Below are positions 1 to 11,070 of a DNA stretch of 64,000 bases, piece after piece (the stretch's first letter is position 1; each line of letters begins with the position of its first letter). Both the position numbers and the translations under genes were made by a program. The stretch is from Meconema thalassinum (lineage: Eukaryota; Arthropoda; Insecta; Orthoptera; Tettigoniidae). The notes under the pieces were generated by a model that had not been told where the DNA came from, did not search any database, and saw only the letters and a list, made by a program, of their open reading frames with translations. The DNA is taken from NCBI GenBank assembly GCA_946902985.2, contig OX336389.2, positions 128,499,572-128,563,571 of the forward strand, in the 5' to 3' direction.

Positions 1-94
1 ATTGCTTAAGAATGGGGGGGGGGGGCTAGGATGACAGGAGGTCCTTTAATGTGGAATAAAGACGAAAGCTCCTGCCAAAACTATGTCATGTCAA

Positions 95-215
95 TACCGA
101 GTGGCCTGGATTGGGTAATGGGAAGCCATGGCAAACCATTTCATGGAAAGCCGACGGTGGGGTTCGAACTAAGTCGTCTCCCGAGGTTGAAAACAGCCCA
201 GCACATTAATAGTCG
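95..215 (-). repeat. SINE G remnant
   Basis: The segment reads, in reverse, like the head of SINE family G seen at 13.3 kb: a B-box-like GGTTCGA element followed by a CCACCGTCGGC block and a CCGTGG-type block. It is short and diverged and has no recognisable tail or target duplication. The rest of 1-640, including the poly-G run at 15-26, holds nothing else I can name. Confidence 0.4.
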
Positions 216-639
216 GTTAAAAGACCCATTCAAACATAATAATTCGTTATAATTTTTTATTTAGTAGTCCTAATCTGGGAGGGAGTTGCATCACTTGTGG
301 ACTATAGGTCTACTCTTGTAGAACCATCAGTTGCTGACAGCTAAGTATAATTGTTCCACTTTATCGCATAATTAAAGAATGCGCGTGTGCAAAACGGGAA
401 AGAGAACGTTTATTCAACAAAAATGCAGCGTTTCATTCCGCACTTGGACAGTGAGCTATACCATTACAACCTACACCGCGGTTTAGAGTTACTCCAAAAT
501 TGTGAACCTCATCGTTTTCAAAACTGCGTATGGTAAACCTGCCTTGTAGAATCTGTATGCTGTTTTACAAATAAATATATTAATTAATTATTTCATTAAT
601 TCATTACGGTAACTAATTGTTTATTAACATACATTTTCA

Positions 640-1560
640 CTTAAGACAGTTTTGCCTTTCAGACTTCAGTCTAGTTTAGAAGCCTCTGTTTGTGAACAAG
701 TCGCCTCTATGATGCCCTATTAGCAGTTATCATTGCAGTCTCATCTGCTTCTACACCTCTCACTTAGAAATCGTTAAACACTGAATCTAACCATTGCCTC
801 CTAGGTCTACCTCTACTTCTCTTAACCTCTACAGCGGAACTCATTAACCTCTTAGGTAATCTCCCCTTCCTCATTCTCTTCACATGACCTCACTATCTGA
901 GTCGGCTCTTTCATCTAGCGTGTTCATATCTAACTTAGTCTTTGTCTCTTCATTACGGGTACCTTCCTGCCATTACTCGCATCTATTTGTCCCAGCAATC
1001 ATTCGTGCAATCAGTTACCTTTAGCTTATGTATCAGATATGCTGGCCCCGTGGTGTTGGAGTAGCGCGCCTGCCTCTCACCCAGAGGCCCCGGGTTCGAT
1101 TTGCGGCTCCGTCAGGGATTTTAGAAACTGATGCGAGGGCTGGAACGGGGTGCACTCAGCCTCGTGAGGACAATTGAGTAGCTATCTGACAGTGAGACAG
1201 TGGTCACGAAATCCAAGATTGACGGCCGAGAGGATCCGACGCGCTGACCACGCGTCATCCCAATATCTGCAGGCCAAATGGCTCGGCAGCGATCGCTTGG
1301 TAGGCCTAGGCCCTTAACGGGCCGCAGTGCCAGGGGTTATTTATGTTATTTTTTTATGTATCAGATATCCGGAATCTATCAGCTCTCACTTCCATACAGC
1401 AAGGTCGGTCTAAGCACTGAGCGATGTAGCGAAAGTTCCATCGCTACACTGACTTCCTTCTTACAGAATATAGTAGCTCGCAATTGGGAACTTACTGCAT
1501 TGGCTTTTCATAGCCTACACTTCAAAATATACGATGTGTTTTACGCAAATCACGTTCTTT
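640..1560 (-). pseudogene. Non-LTR retrotransposon (LINE) 3' end, broken
   Basis: On the minus strand the region translates in pieces to the C-terminal part of a LINE reverse-transcriptase protein. The piece at about 1380-1440 gives VLRPTLLYGSES, the usual segment after the RT domain. The piece at about 770-890 gives GHVKRMRKGRLPKR and then RSRGRPRRQWLDSV, the conserved tail of RTE-like and related LINE proteins. The frame is interrupted by stops and by SINE A at 1041-1354. Everything upstream of the C-terminal region is missing, so the copy is dead. Assignment to a LINE is solid; the clade is inference. Confidence 0.75.
1041..1354 (+). repeat. SINE A (tRNA-headed), nested in LINE
   Basis: The tRNA-like head has A-box-like and B-box-like (GGGTTCGAT) blocks. 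The body contains CGTGAGGACAATTGAGTAGC and the tail ends in CCAGGGGTTATT. A 14-bp target duplication, TATGTATCAGATAT, flanks it at 1027-1040 and 1355-1368, which proves insertion into the LINE remnant. Other copies lie at 25935 and 37519. Confidence 0.9.
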
Positions 1561-1574
1561 TTCAATGAATATTA

Positions 1575-1925
1575 GTTGTGGGCCCTTAATCTAAGTTTCC
1601 GGTAGCATGCTGAACTGCTATTCCCAAGATTGCGGGTTAAAACCCGGCCGAAGTCGTCGGGATTTTAAGAGGGTCAAAATCCTTCAGTATGTATTTCTTC
1701 GGAGTAGAAGTAAAGCCAGCGGGCCCCTATCTCATATCTATGGCACGTAAATGATCCCACCACTGTAATAGATAGTGTGTAGTGTAGGTTATATCTGGCT
1801 GTTTAGGAACGCTCTATCAAGTTCCAACGTTCGCCGCTAGGGATTAGTGACAGTGGCATCTGGTACCCAAAGTTGGAACTACTTGAAATTGAACTTGTTC
1901 GGAGCCCTCGAGCGTTTAGTCAAAA
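1575..1925 (+). repeat. SINE B copy
   Basis: Shares the head (tagcatgctgaactgct, then CAAGATTGCGGGTTAAAACC) and body (TCAGTATG, CTCTATCAA, GATATCTGG-like blocks) with copies at 9672, 34064 and 42430. It is diverged and its ends are approximate. From 1926 to 2801 I see no further feature; short reading frames there match nothing I know. Confidence 0.7.
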
Positions 1926-2801
1926 ATACCAAGCTATGGCCATTCGGCTGCAATTCATATATAATTATCTAACTTTCCCGAGCCTCCAGTAAAGTGCAGT
2001 GGATTGAATCGCTTCGGATATCGTATTTGTTGGGCCTCATGCGCAAATCGGCAGATCCTCATGACCAGCTTTCTAAATAAAATTAGTGTTCTGTTCCTTT
2101 GAAGAGGAACCAATTTATTTGGCAAAGCCTTGTTCTATGCATTTCCTTTGTATATCCCCTTCCTGGTAATTGGCGTCACCTGAGACAGAATTGCCTGTGA
2201 TTGCCTCCAGCTTAATGTATGCATCTCAAATAAGCAGCCTCTTCCCTGGAATAAGGATATGTTGCATTTAATTTGAATATCTGCCAAAGTGCACATAAAT
2301 GGACAGTCTGGGAGGGTATTGGGAGTAATTGTGAATTTTTTTCTTTCTTTGCTGTTTTTATGTCCCAAATCAATGTTCCTAACAGAAATTCGTTATGAAT
2401 ACATTTTTACCCAGCAAGATTGGGCAACAATGTTTGACTTTCTCTCTGACGGACATCGCGTTTGAGGTCTGTTGTATTAAGAAATTGATTTGTGCAATAC
2501 CCATTGAAAATTTAATTTTGTTCATTTCTTTCGTCCTTCACTCATTAAACATAATATGCTGTATTAACATAGAGAGCCTTGGGAGGTAAATGTGATGAAT
2601 AATTGTCTGTTGTTGATGGATAATAATATGTGTAATCTTGAAAAAGTACTGGCTTCTGTTTGTCTCTGTATTATGTAAAAATATAACACACACGTTAAGA
2701 ATCACAACGCTCAACTACCAACCGAGTCACTTATGAACATTCACTCGTAAAGCAGTATCTGACGGGACAAAATAAAATGTAGCTTGTATACTGTATATCA
2801 A

Positions 2802-3484
2802 CAGTGAAACCCCTAAAATCCGAACTAATAGGGGCTGTAGCCTGTTCGGATTTCAGTTTGTTCGGATTATCCGAAATATTTGCATAACCCAACATAATAA
2901 CCAGCCCTCGTTACGGTATCGGACTATACATTGAGCGAGATAGGCTAGTGACAGTGAGGATGAAGAAACTTCGACAGACAATGTGACTTATACTGAAGCT
3001 GCATCTACTCTTGACATCGCATTGCGCTTCGTAGAACAACACGCTGCAGACACGCCAAACGATGTCATGTTCATGCGACGCTGGCGCTCAATTGTCTCCG
3101 CGGGAAGATTTTCATCACTTCGACAATTGAAGATAACTGATTTCTAGTGAAAGATTACGTGATATTTTGTGTGTTTCTATTGTCATTTCATTGTTTTTGC
3201 AAAGTGATTAACCTACGGAATTACAATAACCAACTATTCCGTTTTTCAATCCTGGATGAGATAAGTTTGTAGCGTGTTTGTTAGATATGCTAACTGTACT
3301 TCTTTGTTAATTTCTCAAATAATTATGTAAATTAAGGTTATAATGTCGAATATATAATTGTTTTATGACTAAATAATTTTATCTTTTTTGCGTGTGTATT
3401 TCTAACTTAAAATTGTCGGAAAGAAGTCGTTCGGATTACCCGGGATTTCGGATTTCCGGGGTTCGGATTTGAGGGGTTTCACTG
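2802..3484. mobile_element. pogo/Tigger-like DNA transposon, non-autonomous
   Basis: Terminal inverted repeats begin CAGTGAAACCCCTAAAATCC on the left and, read in reverse, CAGTGAAACCCCTCAAATCC on the right. CAGTGAAACC ends are typical of the pogo/Tigger branch of Tc1/mariner. The right flank is TA; the left flank is now AA, so the TA duplication is damaged on one side. The 683-bp length is far below an autonomous copy. It carries a remnant of transposase coding sequence. Confidence 0.85.
2944..3147 (+). pseudogene. pogo-like transposase C-terminal fragment
   Basis: An open stretch of 67 codons ends at a natural-looking TAG. It has an acidic linker (ASDSEDEETSTDN) followed by a helical segment with LDIALRFVEQH and a basic C-terminal end, MRRWRSIV to LRQLKITDF. 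This matches the tail of TIGD/jerky-like pogo transposases, where an acidic stretch precedes a helical C-terminus. No start codon and no DDE core are present, because stop codons precede it directly. It lies between the two terminal repeats of the element, so it is a deletion relic of an autonomous parent. The family assignment comes from pattern recognition only. Confidence 0.6.
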
Positions 3485-3549
3485 TATTCAATATTAGACT
3501 ATGAATCCGCTCTTCATTTTATGAAATGGTGTCTGATAGTTGATACTTG

Positions 3550-4228
3550 CAGGGGCGTATATAGAAAATAAAATCGGGGGGGGGCTGGGCTGGCTATCCT
3601 GGAAAATTTTGAGTATTCTCAGGGGATTGTCACCGCAAAATACCCAGAAATATCAACCAATACCTTAGAGCATATAACTTTGTGTAATTATTTTAGATAA
3701 GATTCAATGTTTATATAGCCTACAATTATTACTGGCAATACAAAAAAGTTGTAAAATACAACGCAACACACAAATAAAATTTTATACTTAATGAACTTTC
3801 TATTATGATCTATGGAGTGTAAATGGCACATATCTAAATATTTGTCAGTTTACTAAGCAGAAAGGTAACCAGATGTTTCTACATGTATTTCTCAAAAAAC
3901 ATACTGTGGAATTCACAGCTTTACCTCACAAGGCTGAGTGCACCCCGTTCCAGCCCTCAGACTAGAATTAAGTTAAAATTTCTTAGCAGGGCCGGGAATC
4001 GAATTCGGATCTCCGGGGCGGCAGCGAAGAATGCTACCCACTACACCACGATTTAGTATAATTGCAATTTTAATATTGTTTATAACTTAGCCGATAAGTT
4101 AAGATTAGAGTACTACCAAATTTACAATTATTTTATGCGCTTACCAAAGCAACACTTTCATAATTTTTATTGTTTTTTTCGGGGGGGGGGTTGGAGCCCC
4201 CTCAGCACCCCCCTTATATACGCCCCTG
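3550..4228. mobile_element. hAT-type non-autonomous element
   Basis: Ends are CAGGGGCGTATATA and its inverse TATATACGCCCCTG. An exact 8-bp target duplication, GATACTTG, lies at 3542-3549 and 4229-4236. CAGGGG ends plus 8-bp duplications define hAT-type elements. The 679-bp interior has G-rich tracts near both ends and no transposase; a SINE head fragment is nested inside. Confidence 0.9.
3918..4055 (-). repeat. SINE D head fragment inside hAT element
   Basis: Reverse reading gives the SINE D head: a CTACACCACG-type block, the B box around CGATTCCCGGCC, and the TGAGGGCTGGAACGGGGTGC block. Only the head half is present. Confidence 0.75.
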
Positions 4229-4236
4229 GATACTTG

Positions 4237-6040
4237 TGAAGTCACACGACTTGCTGTCAAGTACAACAGCCTAGTCACACATCTCCTTCTTCTGCAGTTC
4301 CGGAAGCTTCGAACTCAGATTGGTAATTTATTTTAGTCTGAAATCCAACTATTTGACTCCTTTAACTATGTTTACACAAAGATAGTGTTTGCACTGATGT
4401 GTGAAATATTTGCACAGTAATTGTGTTGACATAAATATCAAATGTTGTGCGTTGCAAACCTTCTCTCGTGTAATTTATAGCATTGTTCGACTTTCAGCGT
4501 CCCACCTGGATCACATATTGTCCCTTTGTGCTCCCTGCCGATAAGTATTGTATTGCCAAAATCATCGACGTTAAACATCGGTTTCCTAGTGAGTGGCCAG
4601 ACACGTTGTTCTATTATTAATTGAAGTACCTATGTTCTTTTCCCTTTTGGCTTTGTTAAATTGCTAGCCACCATCTGATTGGGATTTGATTGGCGGTTTG
4701 TGTTCTGGGGCATAACTTATAATTAGAATCTTACTGAGTTAGCGCCCACTCAAGTAACTAGATCAGCCGTGCCTGGCAAATCAACTGCCATAATGATAGC
4801 ATACGACCTGCGTACGTGCTTCAAACCATAAACAGGAGATATGTCTCTCTCTTGATTGCTGGCTACTTTCTGAGAATACCGTCCTTGCCCTGTTGTTCCA
4901 GTACGCTCAGTACGAGGGCAAACCTCACCCAGATCAAAATACACTTCAAAATATTAAGATGTAACATTGTTTATTTTGTCATGGGTAGGATTATTACTTC
5001 CTATACCATCTCATGATTGAACTCGTATATGAAACCCGAATGTTGAATGTTTAGAAAACTACGTCCTTGTTGGCAGTAATTTCCAGAAAATGTCTCCTCT
5101 TAACTATCGCCTGTGAACATTTCTCTGTTTTGATCACAAAATATCATTCCTTTACGCTATATTTCGCAGTCACATGAATGTTCTATTTCCGGATTGTTAT
5201 ACAAAGTATAATTTTTCATTCGACTATTGACGTAGATCTTCTCTAACCAGTTGTCAGGAATTATCGAATAGGCTGAGGAAAATCATCTTCAGATAGTTTA
5301 TTTGACATAGTCTGTGATATCTAGCTAGGCTACTTTTACATGTGTATTTATATGATCAATTCATTCAAGTCATATAGATCAATCTGAGCCCCAGCAAATT
5401 GAAAGGAATATCTGGTTCCTCTGAATCCACCCAATCATGGCAATACTTATCAGAATACACAGAAACATCTGCAGTACTTACAACTGTATGTGTGCTTACC
5501 TAATGAAAAGAACTAAGTTGTCGGGTATTGTGTCAACACCATTTTATGAGCTGTATACTCCTGTATCTAGGTAGCTAATGGCTACTTTTGCTGTTTAAGT
5601 TTGTATGTAATCTAAAAACTTAAACGTAGATCTTACAAAATAGACCATAGAACATACGTTAGGAACATCAACCTCAATACTGCAGTTTCGAACTATGGCG
5701 GGTGTTTTCAATTTCTGATTCAGCCGGTGTTTCGTTCTAAGACAGAAGATTGCAAGCTATGCAAAATAAATAGGTAAGGTTTCTGGTTTTTAACAATATA
5801 AATCCAGTCGTAGAGGTCATAAAGCATGAAGGTACATAATGTAATGAAATTTGGAAAAATTTCGCATCCATAGCAAAAACTGCAAACTCTGTAGATACTG
5901 TATAAATAATTACCAGTTTCCAGTTTAAACTGGAATAGTTTCGGGACTAGAACCCGGGAACTGGTACTTTTTCATAACGTGTACTTGCATATAAAACATT
6001 ATGGTGTTCGAAGCCATTTTACAGTGTTGCCCTAGTAAAC
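4237..6040. other. Unassigned AT-rich sequence
   Basis: No coding region, SINE head or terminal repeat is recognised. Reading frames of 60-66 codons near 4750-5016 overlap on both strands and look random. A 12-bp palindrome (CAGTTTAAACTG) lies near 5920. Confidence 0.5.
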
Positions 6041-6330
6041 AAAAGTTTGGTGCTTTTCAGTCGGTCAACACGATTGTACCCAAATGAGATGGGTTATACC
6101 CTAATCCTGAAAAAGATTACATGAGTAATAAATACACTTGGATGACCAGTTTCGATCGTCAAGCCAACATCATCAGATCCATTAGACTACACTTAGGCTA
6201 TAAAATCTATGTCTGAAAATATGGGTGAAAATATTTACAATATGTACAGTTATTTAGTTGCAGTATTTTCACCCATTTTCACCAAAATTTACAGACATAG
6301 ATTGTATAGCCTAAGTGTAATGGATCTGAT

Positions 6331-6647
6331 ACCGACAGCAGTGGCTACGCTGGCTAAAGCGCAGCGTTAGGTCATGGGGCCAAGCTCTCTGCTGACTCGG
6401 TAGACGCGGGGGTTCGAGCCCCACCGTCGGCCGTCCTTGAAATGGTTTCCCGTGGTTTCCCCATTTTCAACACCAGACAAATGCTGGGACGGTACCTTCT
6501 GGTAGGCCACGGCCGCTTCCTTCCACATCCTTGCCCAAATTCATTCATCTTCATCCATTCCATCTCTCATCCCGACGCGCAGGTCGCCCACGGGCGTCGA
6601 CTAGAAATACCTGCACTCGGCCTCCCAGGAGGCCACACGACAAAAAA
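6331..6647 (+). repeat. SINE mosaic: G head joined to H tail
   Basis: The head matches SINE G at 13305 (CAGCGGTGGCTACGCTGGC, B box GGGTTCGAGCC). The last third instead matches the tail of SINE H at 31380-31460 (GACGCGCAGGTCGCCCACGG, then CTCGGCCTCCCAGGA and a poly-A). The target duplication AATGGATCTGAT at 6319-6330 and 6648-6659 shows insertion into the foldback. Confidence 0.85.
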
Positions 6648-6649
6648 AT

Positions 6650-6690
6650 GGATCTGATGATGATCGCTTGACGATCGAAACTGGTCATCC
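6650..6690 (+). ncRNA. Hammerhead-ribozyme-like motif (FB right arm)
   Basis: The order of elements is: GGAT (stem I), CTGATGA (core), one unpaired T, GATCG-CTTGA-CGATC (stem II hairpin), GAAA (core), a very short stem III (AC, TG, GT), C at 6686 as the cleavage-site base, then ATCC pairing back to GGAT. All conserved hammerhead core bases are present. The extra base between the CTGATGA core and stem II and the 2-bp stem III are unusual. Very short stem III forms are known from Penelope-like elements. Activity is untested. Confidence 0.6.
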
Positions 6691-6792
6691 AAGTGTATTT
6701 ATTAATCTCGTGTAATTTTTTCAGGATTAGGGTAAAACCCATCTCATTTGGGTACATTCATGTTGACCGACTGAAAAGCACCAATCTTTTGT

Positions 6793-7990
6793 TGCATATT
6801 ATGATCAAATATACAATGTGTTCTCTTATGACTTTTAGAGCATTGACAAAATAAGAGCCCAGGTCAGATAATGAAAGGTGCTCTAAAATAAACAATGTCG
6901 CAGGGAGAGAAGTTGGAATGTTTTGGGCTTGGCTCGGAAGTAGTTTACTCTCTATTACCTATATTCTCTCGCTGATTCTATTACCTGAAATCGTGTTTGT
7001 ACAAAATCAAACACACGTTTAAATTAATAACAACCTCTTTATTGATGTACTTATACATTCAAAGTCTATTTGAGTTTTTTTATTCGGTAAGTGGTTCGTG
7101 ATTGCTTTACATTTGCTCTCATGAGCAAATGCAAATATCAGATTTAGAATTCATATCCATGGAGCATGGTTTAAACCCGACCAGGTGTAATTACAGAGAG
7201 ACTACTATGAACCCGAATCAGCGGATTTTCAGAGGCAAGTGGGGAGAGACCTTATGCTGTACAAAGATTACACAATCGAACTGTAGCATACTGAGGGCGA
7301 GTGCTTAACTGTGAAATAATTACATTTTGGAAGTGAGGTGCCCGCTGTAAGCATGTGCAGGTTATCGGTTTCCGAAGCGGCAAGGATGAAGGCCGTAATA
7401 ATAAAAGACTATGGATGGTGGGAAGGCTAAGCACGTCCTACGCCTTCGTTCAGGTGCATGTAATGTTAGCTAGCCTCATATCGTATTACCCACTCATTAC
7501 GCAATACAATCACGCTCTCCAATTGTCCAGGCATCACCTGCGGGCTGGCAGTTAAAAGCTGCCCAACAAAGTGACCACTCGAATAACGTGTACAAATATT
7601 GGTTCGTTCGAGACATCTCATCTACTCAAGCATCCTGCATCTCAGGCGGGACAACTGTGGAGGTTGCCGCGTGTGTCATTGGCTATCATTACAGCCCGGA
7701 TGTTTAGACATTTACTTGGGTCAAAATTGGCAAGCAAAGAGGCTCTTAAATTGCATGAAATGGGCAGTAAAACTATTAAAATAGGCATTTAAAAATTAAA
7801 TGTGGCATTGTTAATGTAGAACAGTTTAGTCCCGTGCACTTTTGGTTACATATCACAGGAAGGAGGTGGTTTAAGTCTTCAAGTGCCATAGTCGCCGTCT
7901 ATCGGAGATAGGTGGGCCTGATTTTCAGATCATCGGTTATTTAATGTTAATTGCAAGAGTTATATTCAACAACTACAATCATATATTTTT
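6793..7990. other. Unassigned sequence
   Basis: No feature recognised. Short frames at 7102-7792 overlap in several frames without family motifs. Confidence 0.5.
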
Positions 7991-7994
7991 TTTT

Positions 7995-8481
7995 TCGTAG
8001 TCAGTTTACTCTCCAGGTAGGCTTTTCCCACGGACTCAGCGAGGGATCCCACCTTTACCGCCTCTGCGGGCAGTGTCCTGGAGCTTGACATTGGGTCGGG
8101 GACACAACTGGGGAGGCGGAACTAGCGCCTCGCCCAGGTGGACTCACCTGCAAAGCGAACAGGGGCTCATGAGGGATGGGACGGGATGGGAAGAATGGGA
8201 GGGATAGACGAGGAAGAGGGAAGGAGGCGGCCGTGGCCTAACGTTAGGTACCATCCCGGCATTTGCCCGAAGACGAAGTTAGAAACCACGGAAAACCACT
8301 TCGAAGATGACTGAGGTGGTAATCAAATCGCCTCTACTCATTTGGACCACCCGAGGCTGAGTAGACCCCGTTCCAGTCCACATACCACTTTTCAAATGTT
8401 GTGGCAGAGCCGGGAATCGAACCGCGGAACTCCGGGGTGGCTGCTAAGCACACTGACCTTTACACAACAGAGGTGACAAAC

Positions 8482-8482
<1 letters not shown>
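7995..8482 (-). repeat. SINE mosaic: D head joined to J-type tail
   Basis: Reading from 8482 backwards gives the SINE D head (B box in CGGTTCGATTCCCGGCTC) and body (GTGGTTTTCCGTGGTTTCTA, then ACCTAACGTTAGGCC). Beyond 8220 the usual D tail is replaced by a block (CCACGGACTCAGCGAGGGAT) shared with SINE J copies at 21111 and 41284. Confidence 0.7.
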
Positions 8483-8545
<63 letters not shown>

Positions 8546-8552
8546 GTAATAA
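8482..8552. repeat. (AAT)n microsatellite
   Basis: About 22 uninterrupted AAT units. Frames reading poly-N, poly-I, poly-L or poly-Y across it are artefacts. Confidence 0.95.
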
Positions 8553-9027
8553 TTTGAAGAGCGTCGCTTGGACTGTACTTCCTTGACAACAAACAAGAAG
8601 TAAACTCGAGACTCTGAATGATGGAGTAAGGAAAAGGACAATGGTCTTCCAAGGTGCCAACACCTTGTGACCTCACCCGTTCCGCCTCAAACTGCTAGAG
8701 ATTGAGCATTGTGGGTTCTCACAAGTCTAGGGAAACGAGGTGAAACCTTACCTTGTTTTCGTACACATGTTTGGAATAGGCTTCTGTATAGCTTCATGTA
8801 ATAAGAACACCTGGTCGTACATCGATTATTTCGGCAACAATTTCTGATGGTTTATCAATTTTAACCGAATCAACAAGATTTTAGTTTCGTTATCCACTGT
8901 ATGATAGTGTAGATTTATTAGAGAACTATCCAATAATCCTATATGATGATGATAATTGGTGTTAAATAGGGCTTAAAACATGTATTCTGAGTAAGTACTT
9001 AATTTGCGGGATGGAATAATCTTACCC

Positions 9028-9355
9028 CGTTGCGAAGCCATGCTCGTTGAATCGCACACCACAGCCGCGAGGGCAACTTCTGCAAGTCCAGAGATCGCAG
9101 ATTCGAATACCGGCGCTGATAGTGGTTATCTTGAGTGCGGTTTCCCCCCATGTTTATCCGCACTCCCTCCAGGCAAATGCTGGGATAGTACCTTACTTTA
9201 AGTCCCGGGGCACCTATCTTTCCCTTGTCCCTAATACACTCTTATTCATCACATAAATACAGGTTATCAGACAAGTTCAACACACATCCAACAACACGAG
9301 GCTGATGACCGAAAAGTGCCAAGCCGCTAAAATGAATTATTAACAAAAACAACAG
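9028..9355 (+). repeat. SINE K, near full length
   Basis: The head has AATCGCACACCACAGCC and a B-box-like GATTCGAATACC. The body has CACTCCCTCCAGGCAAATGC and GGGATAGTACCTTAC. The tail has ATAAATACAGGTTATCAGAC and ends AACAAAAACAAC. Other copies are at 15553 and 26602. 8553-9027 holds nothing recognised. Confidence 0.85.
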
Positions 9356-9671
9356 AATAACCTTAACTCTTGCTTATATTAGCTAGCATCAAAAAATGGG
9401 AGAATGATGATTTCTTTCAAGATTCTATGTTTATTTAGTGGAGCATTTTTCAAACCATTCTGCTCGCAAATTGTTTTACACGTTCAAATAAATTGCGTCG
9501 TGCATGATATCCATAGATTCCACGAGGAGACCCCAGTCAGTTTTTAATTTTCGAATGGTTTCAGTAACCTGGCCGAAATTGCTATCTATCAATGCCATAT
9601 CACAAGGTAGTTTAGAATCGATGAACATTTGCAAGTGACATGGTTTGTGGTGGAAATAATTTAACAACATT

Positions 9672-10095
9672 TATTTATTTAGCGTACGGTATGACTTTTA
9701 GTGCCGGGAGTGTCCGAGGACATGTTCGGCTCGCCGAAGGCTGTAGCTGCTTCAAGTGGACACCCACGGGGTGAGCTACAAGTTCCGTTCAAATTCAAGT
9801 AATTCCAACTTTCGCTACCAGATGTCACTGACACCTAGTGGTGAACGTTGGAACCTTGATAGAGCGTTACAAGGAAATCTAACCTAGAAATTTAGCTTCA
9901 CACAAATTTAGTTAGTGGAAGGATATTTTACATGCCATGAATCTATGACCGCCGGCTTTACTTCCCCTCCGAAGGAAGGCATACTGAAGAATTTTAACGC
10001 TCTTGAAAAATCCGACGACTTTGGCCGGGTTTGAACCCGCGATCTTGGGCACAGCAGCTCAGCATGCTACCCACTACGCCACCGAAGCCCCTATT
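9672..10095 (-). repeat. SINE B with tail X
   Basis: The B head lies at the right end (B box in GGGTTTGAACCCGCGATC, reverse orientation). The tail at 9690-9800 is the block with TGTCCGAGGACATGTTCGGC, shared with SINE C copies at 31100-31212 and 37380-37500. So one tail is used with different heads. Confidence 0.85.
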
Positions 10096-10099
10096 AAAC

Positions 10100-10447
10100 G
10101 ACAGATTTATCAGCTCCGAAATATTCGACATAGAAATGTACTGCCTTTATCCAAGTACTCCATCGAATTAGCACTGTTTGCGGAGGAAGTGGTACCGGAA
10201 TATCAAGCAATTGCTCCTTGTAAACTTGTACGTGTTGTGACGCTTTCACGAGCACCTTTTTCGTTGAAGAAACAAGTTGATTGACCTAGGGAAAAAACAA
10301 GCTCTCACCTCTTCTGCAACACATTGAAGAGGATGGTCCATCCAATTGGAGTGAACCGAATGAGGGTCACATTAAGTAGAGAAACAGCCTCTAATATATA
10401 CCTTGAATAGGTCATCCTGAAGATGGTTTTCGGGTTTCTCTTTTTTC
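10100..10447. other. Unassigned sequence
   Basis: An open frame on the plus strand through 10284 mostly continues from the antisense SINE head; its second half (about 60 codons, ending FSLKKQVD) matches no family I know. Confidence 0.3.
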
Positions 10448-10535
10448 AATATGTCTACGGTGAATTTCCTTCCAATACCCCTTCCCTGACTCGTCCTGGA
10501 AAGAATATGAATGGCCATTGGCTGCATTAATATTT
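10448..10535 (+). repeat. SINE J, 3'-end fragment
   Basis: Reads CCTGACTCGTCCTGGAAAG then AATGGCCATTGGCTGCATTA, the 3' end seen in reverse at 13910-13960 and 32595-32685. An 86-codon minus-strand frame follows at 10539-10799 with no recognisable motif. Confidence 0.7.
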
Positions 10536-10834
10536 TTTTTAAACATGTCTGTGGAAATAAGAACTCATTCTTCCTGGACTCCCTCCAGTCACAATACTTG
10601 AATGTAATCTTTCACATATCGAATAATAGTGGAACGATTCGTACATTGTAGCAATCTGTTCGCTATGAGATACTATTGAGATGGAGCACCTGTACGCAAC
10701 TTCCCGATAGTTCAATTTGCTACATAACGCTCCCAATACGTCAGCTGTTTCGTCTGTACAGAAATCCAGATGTAGAATTACTTGTTTTTGACCCAACATC
10801 CTCTATACCAGAACCGCCGAAACTTTGTCACATG

Positions 10835-11070
10835 CAGGGCCGCTAATTAACTTAGGCGATTGGCCGCGGGCCATAAGTTTTGCACAGTATAACAAAACGA
10901 CTGATATACCTCAAACAATATTTGGGCTTACGTTTTGAGAAAATTAGGTTTGCGTAGCCTTGTTCCTTTTGTGTTTCTCTCTGAAAACATTTCAGGCAGG
11001 TCGGGCGGGCCACTGAAAGAGCGTTGGCGGGTCGGATATGGCCCTCGGACCGTAGTTTGGACGTCCCTGC
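10835..11070. mobile_element. hAT-like MITE remnant
   Basis: Ends CAGGG and CCCTG. Both ends carry a GGCC(G)CGGGCC-like block typical of vertebrate and insect hAT MITEs. The right end in reverse reads CAGGGACGTCCAAACTACGG. No matching 8-bp duplication is visible, so the boundaries are weaker than for other hAT copies here. Confidence 0.5.

Larger units (their letters stand above)
6041..6792. mobile_element. Foldback element (family FB), copy 1
   Basis: The two ends are inverted copies: left CAAAAGTTTGGTGCTTTTCA then GTCGGTCAACACG, right the same in reverse. Each arm (over 130 bp) runs through CCTAATCCTGAAAAA and TAATAAATACACTTGGATGA to a hammerhead-like motif. The centre is a second inverted pair around CTATGTCTG. 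SINE G/H is inserted in the right arm. Related copies are at 31670, 45893, 50205, 54880 and 61563. No protein is encoded. The superfamily is unknown; hammerhead-like motifs near the arms recall Penelope-like elements, which is inference. Confidence 0.8.

Noticed and set aside
8392..8676. Frames of poly-N, poly-I, poly-L, poly-Y over trinucleotide arrays (also 26078, 54330, 54422, 60135)
   Set aside because: They are translations of AAT/ATT microsatellites in all frames.
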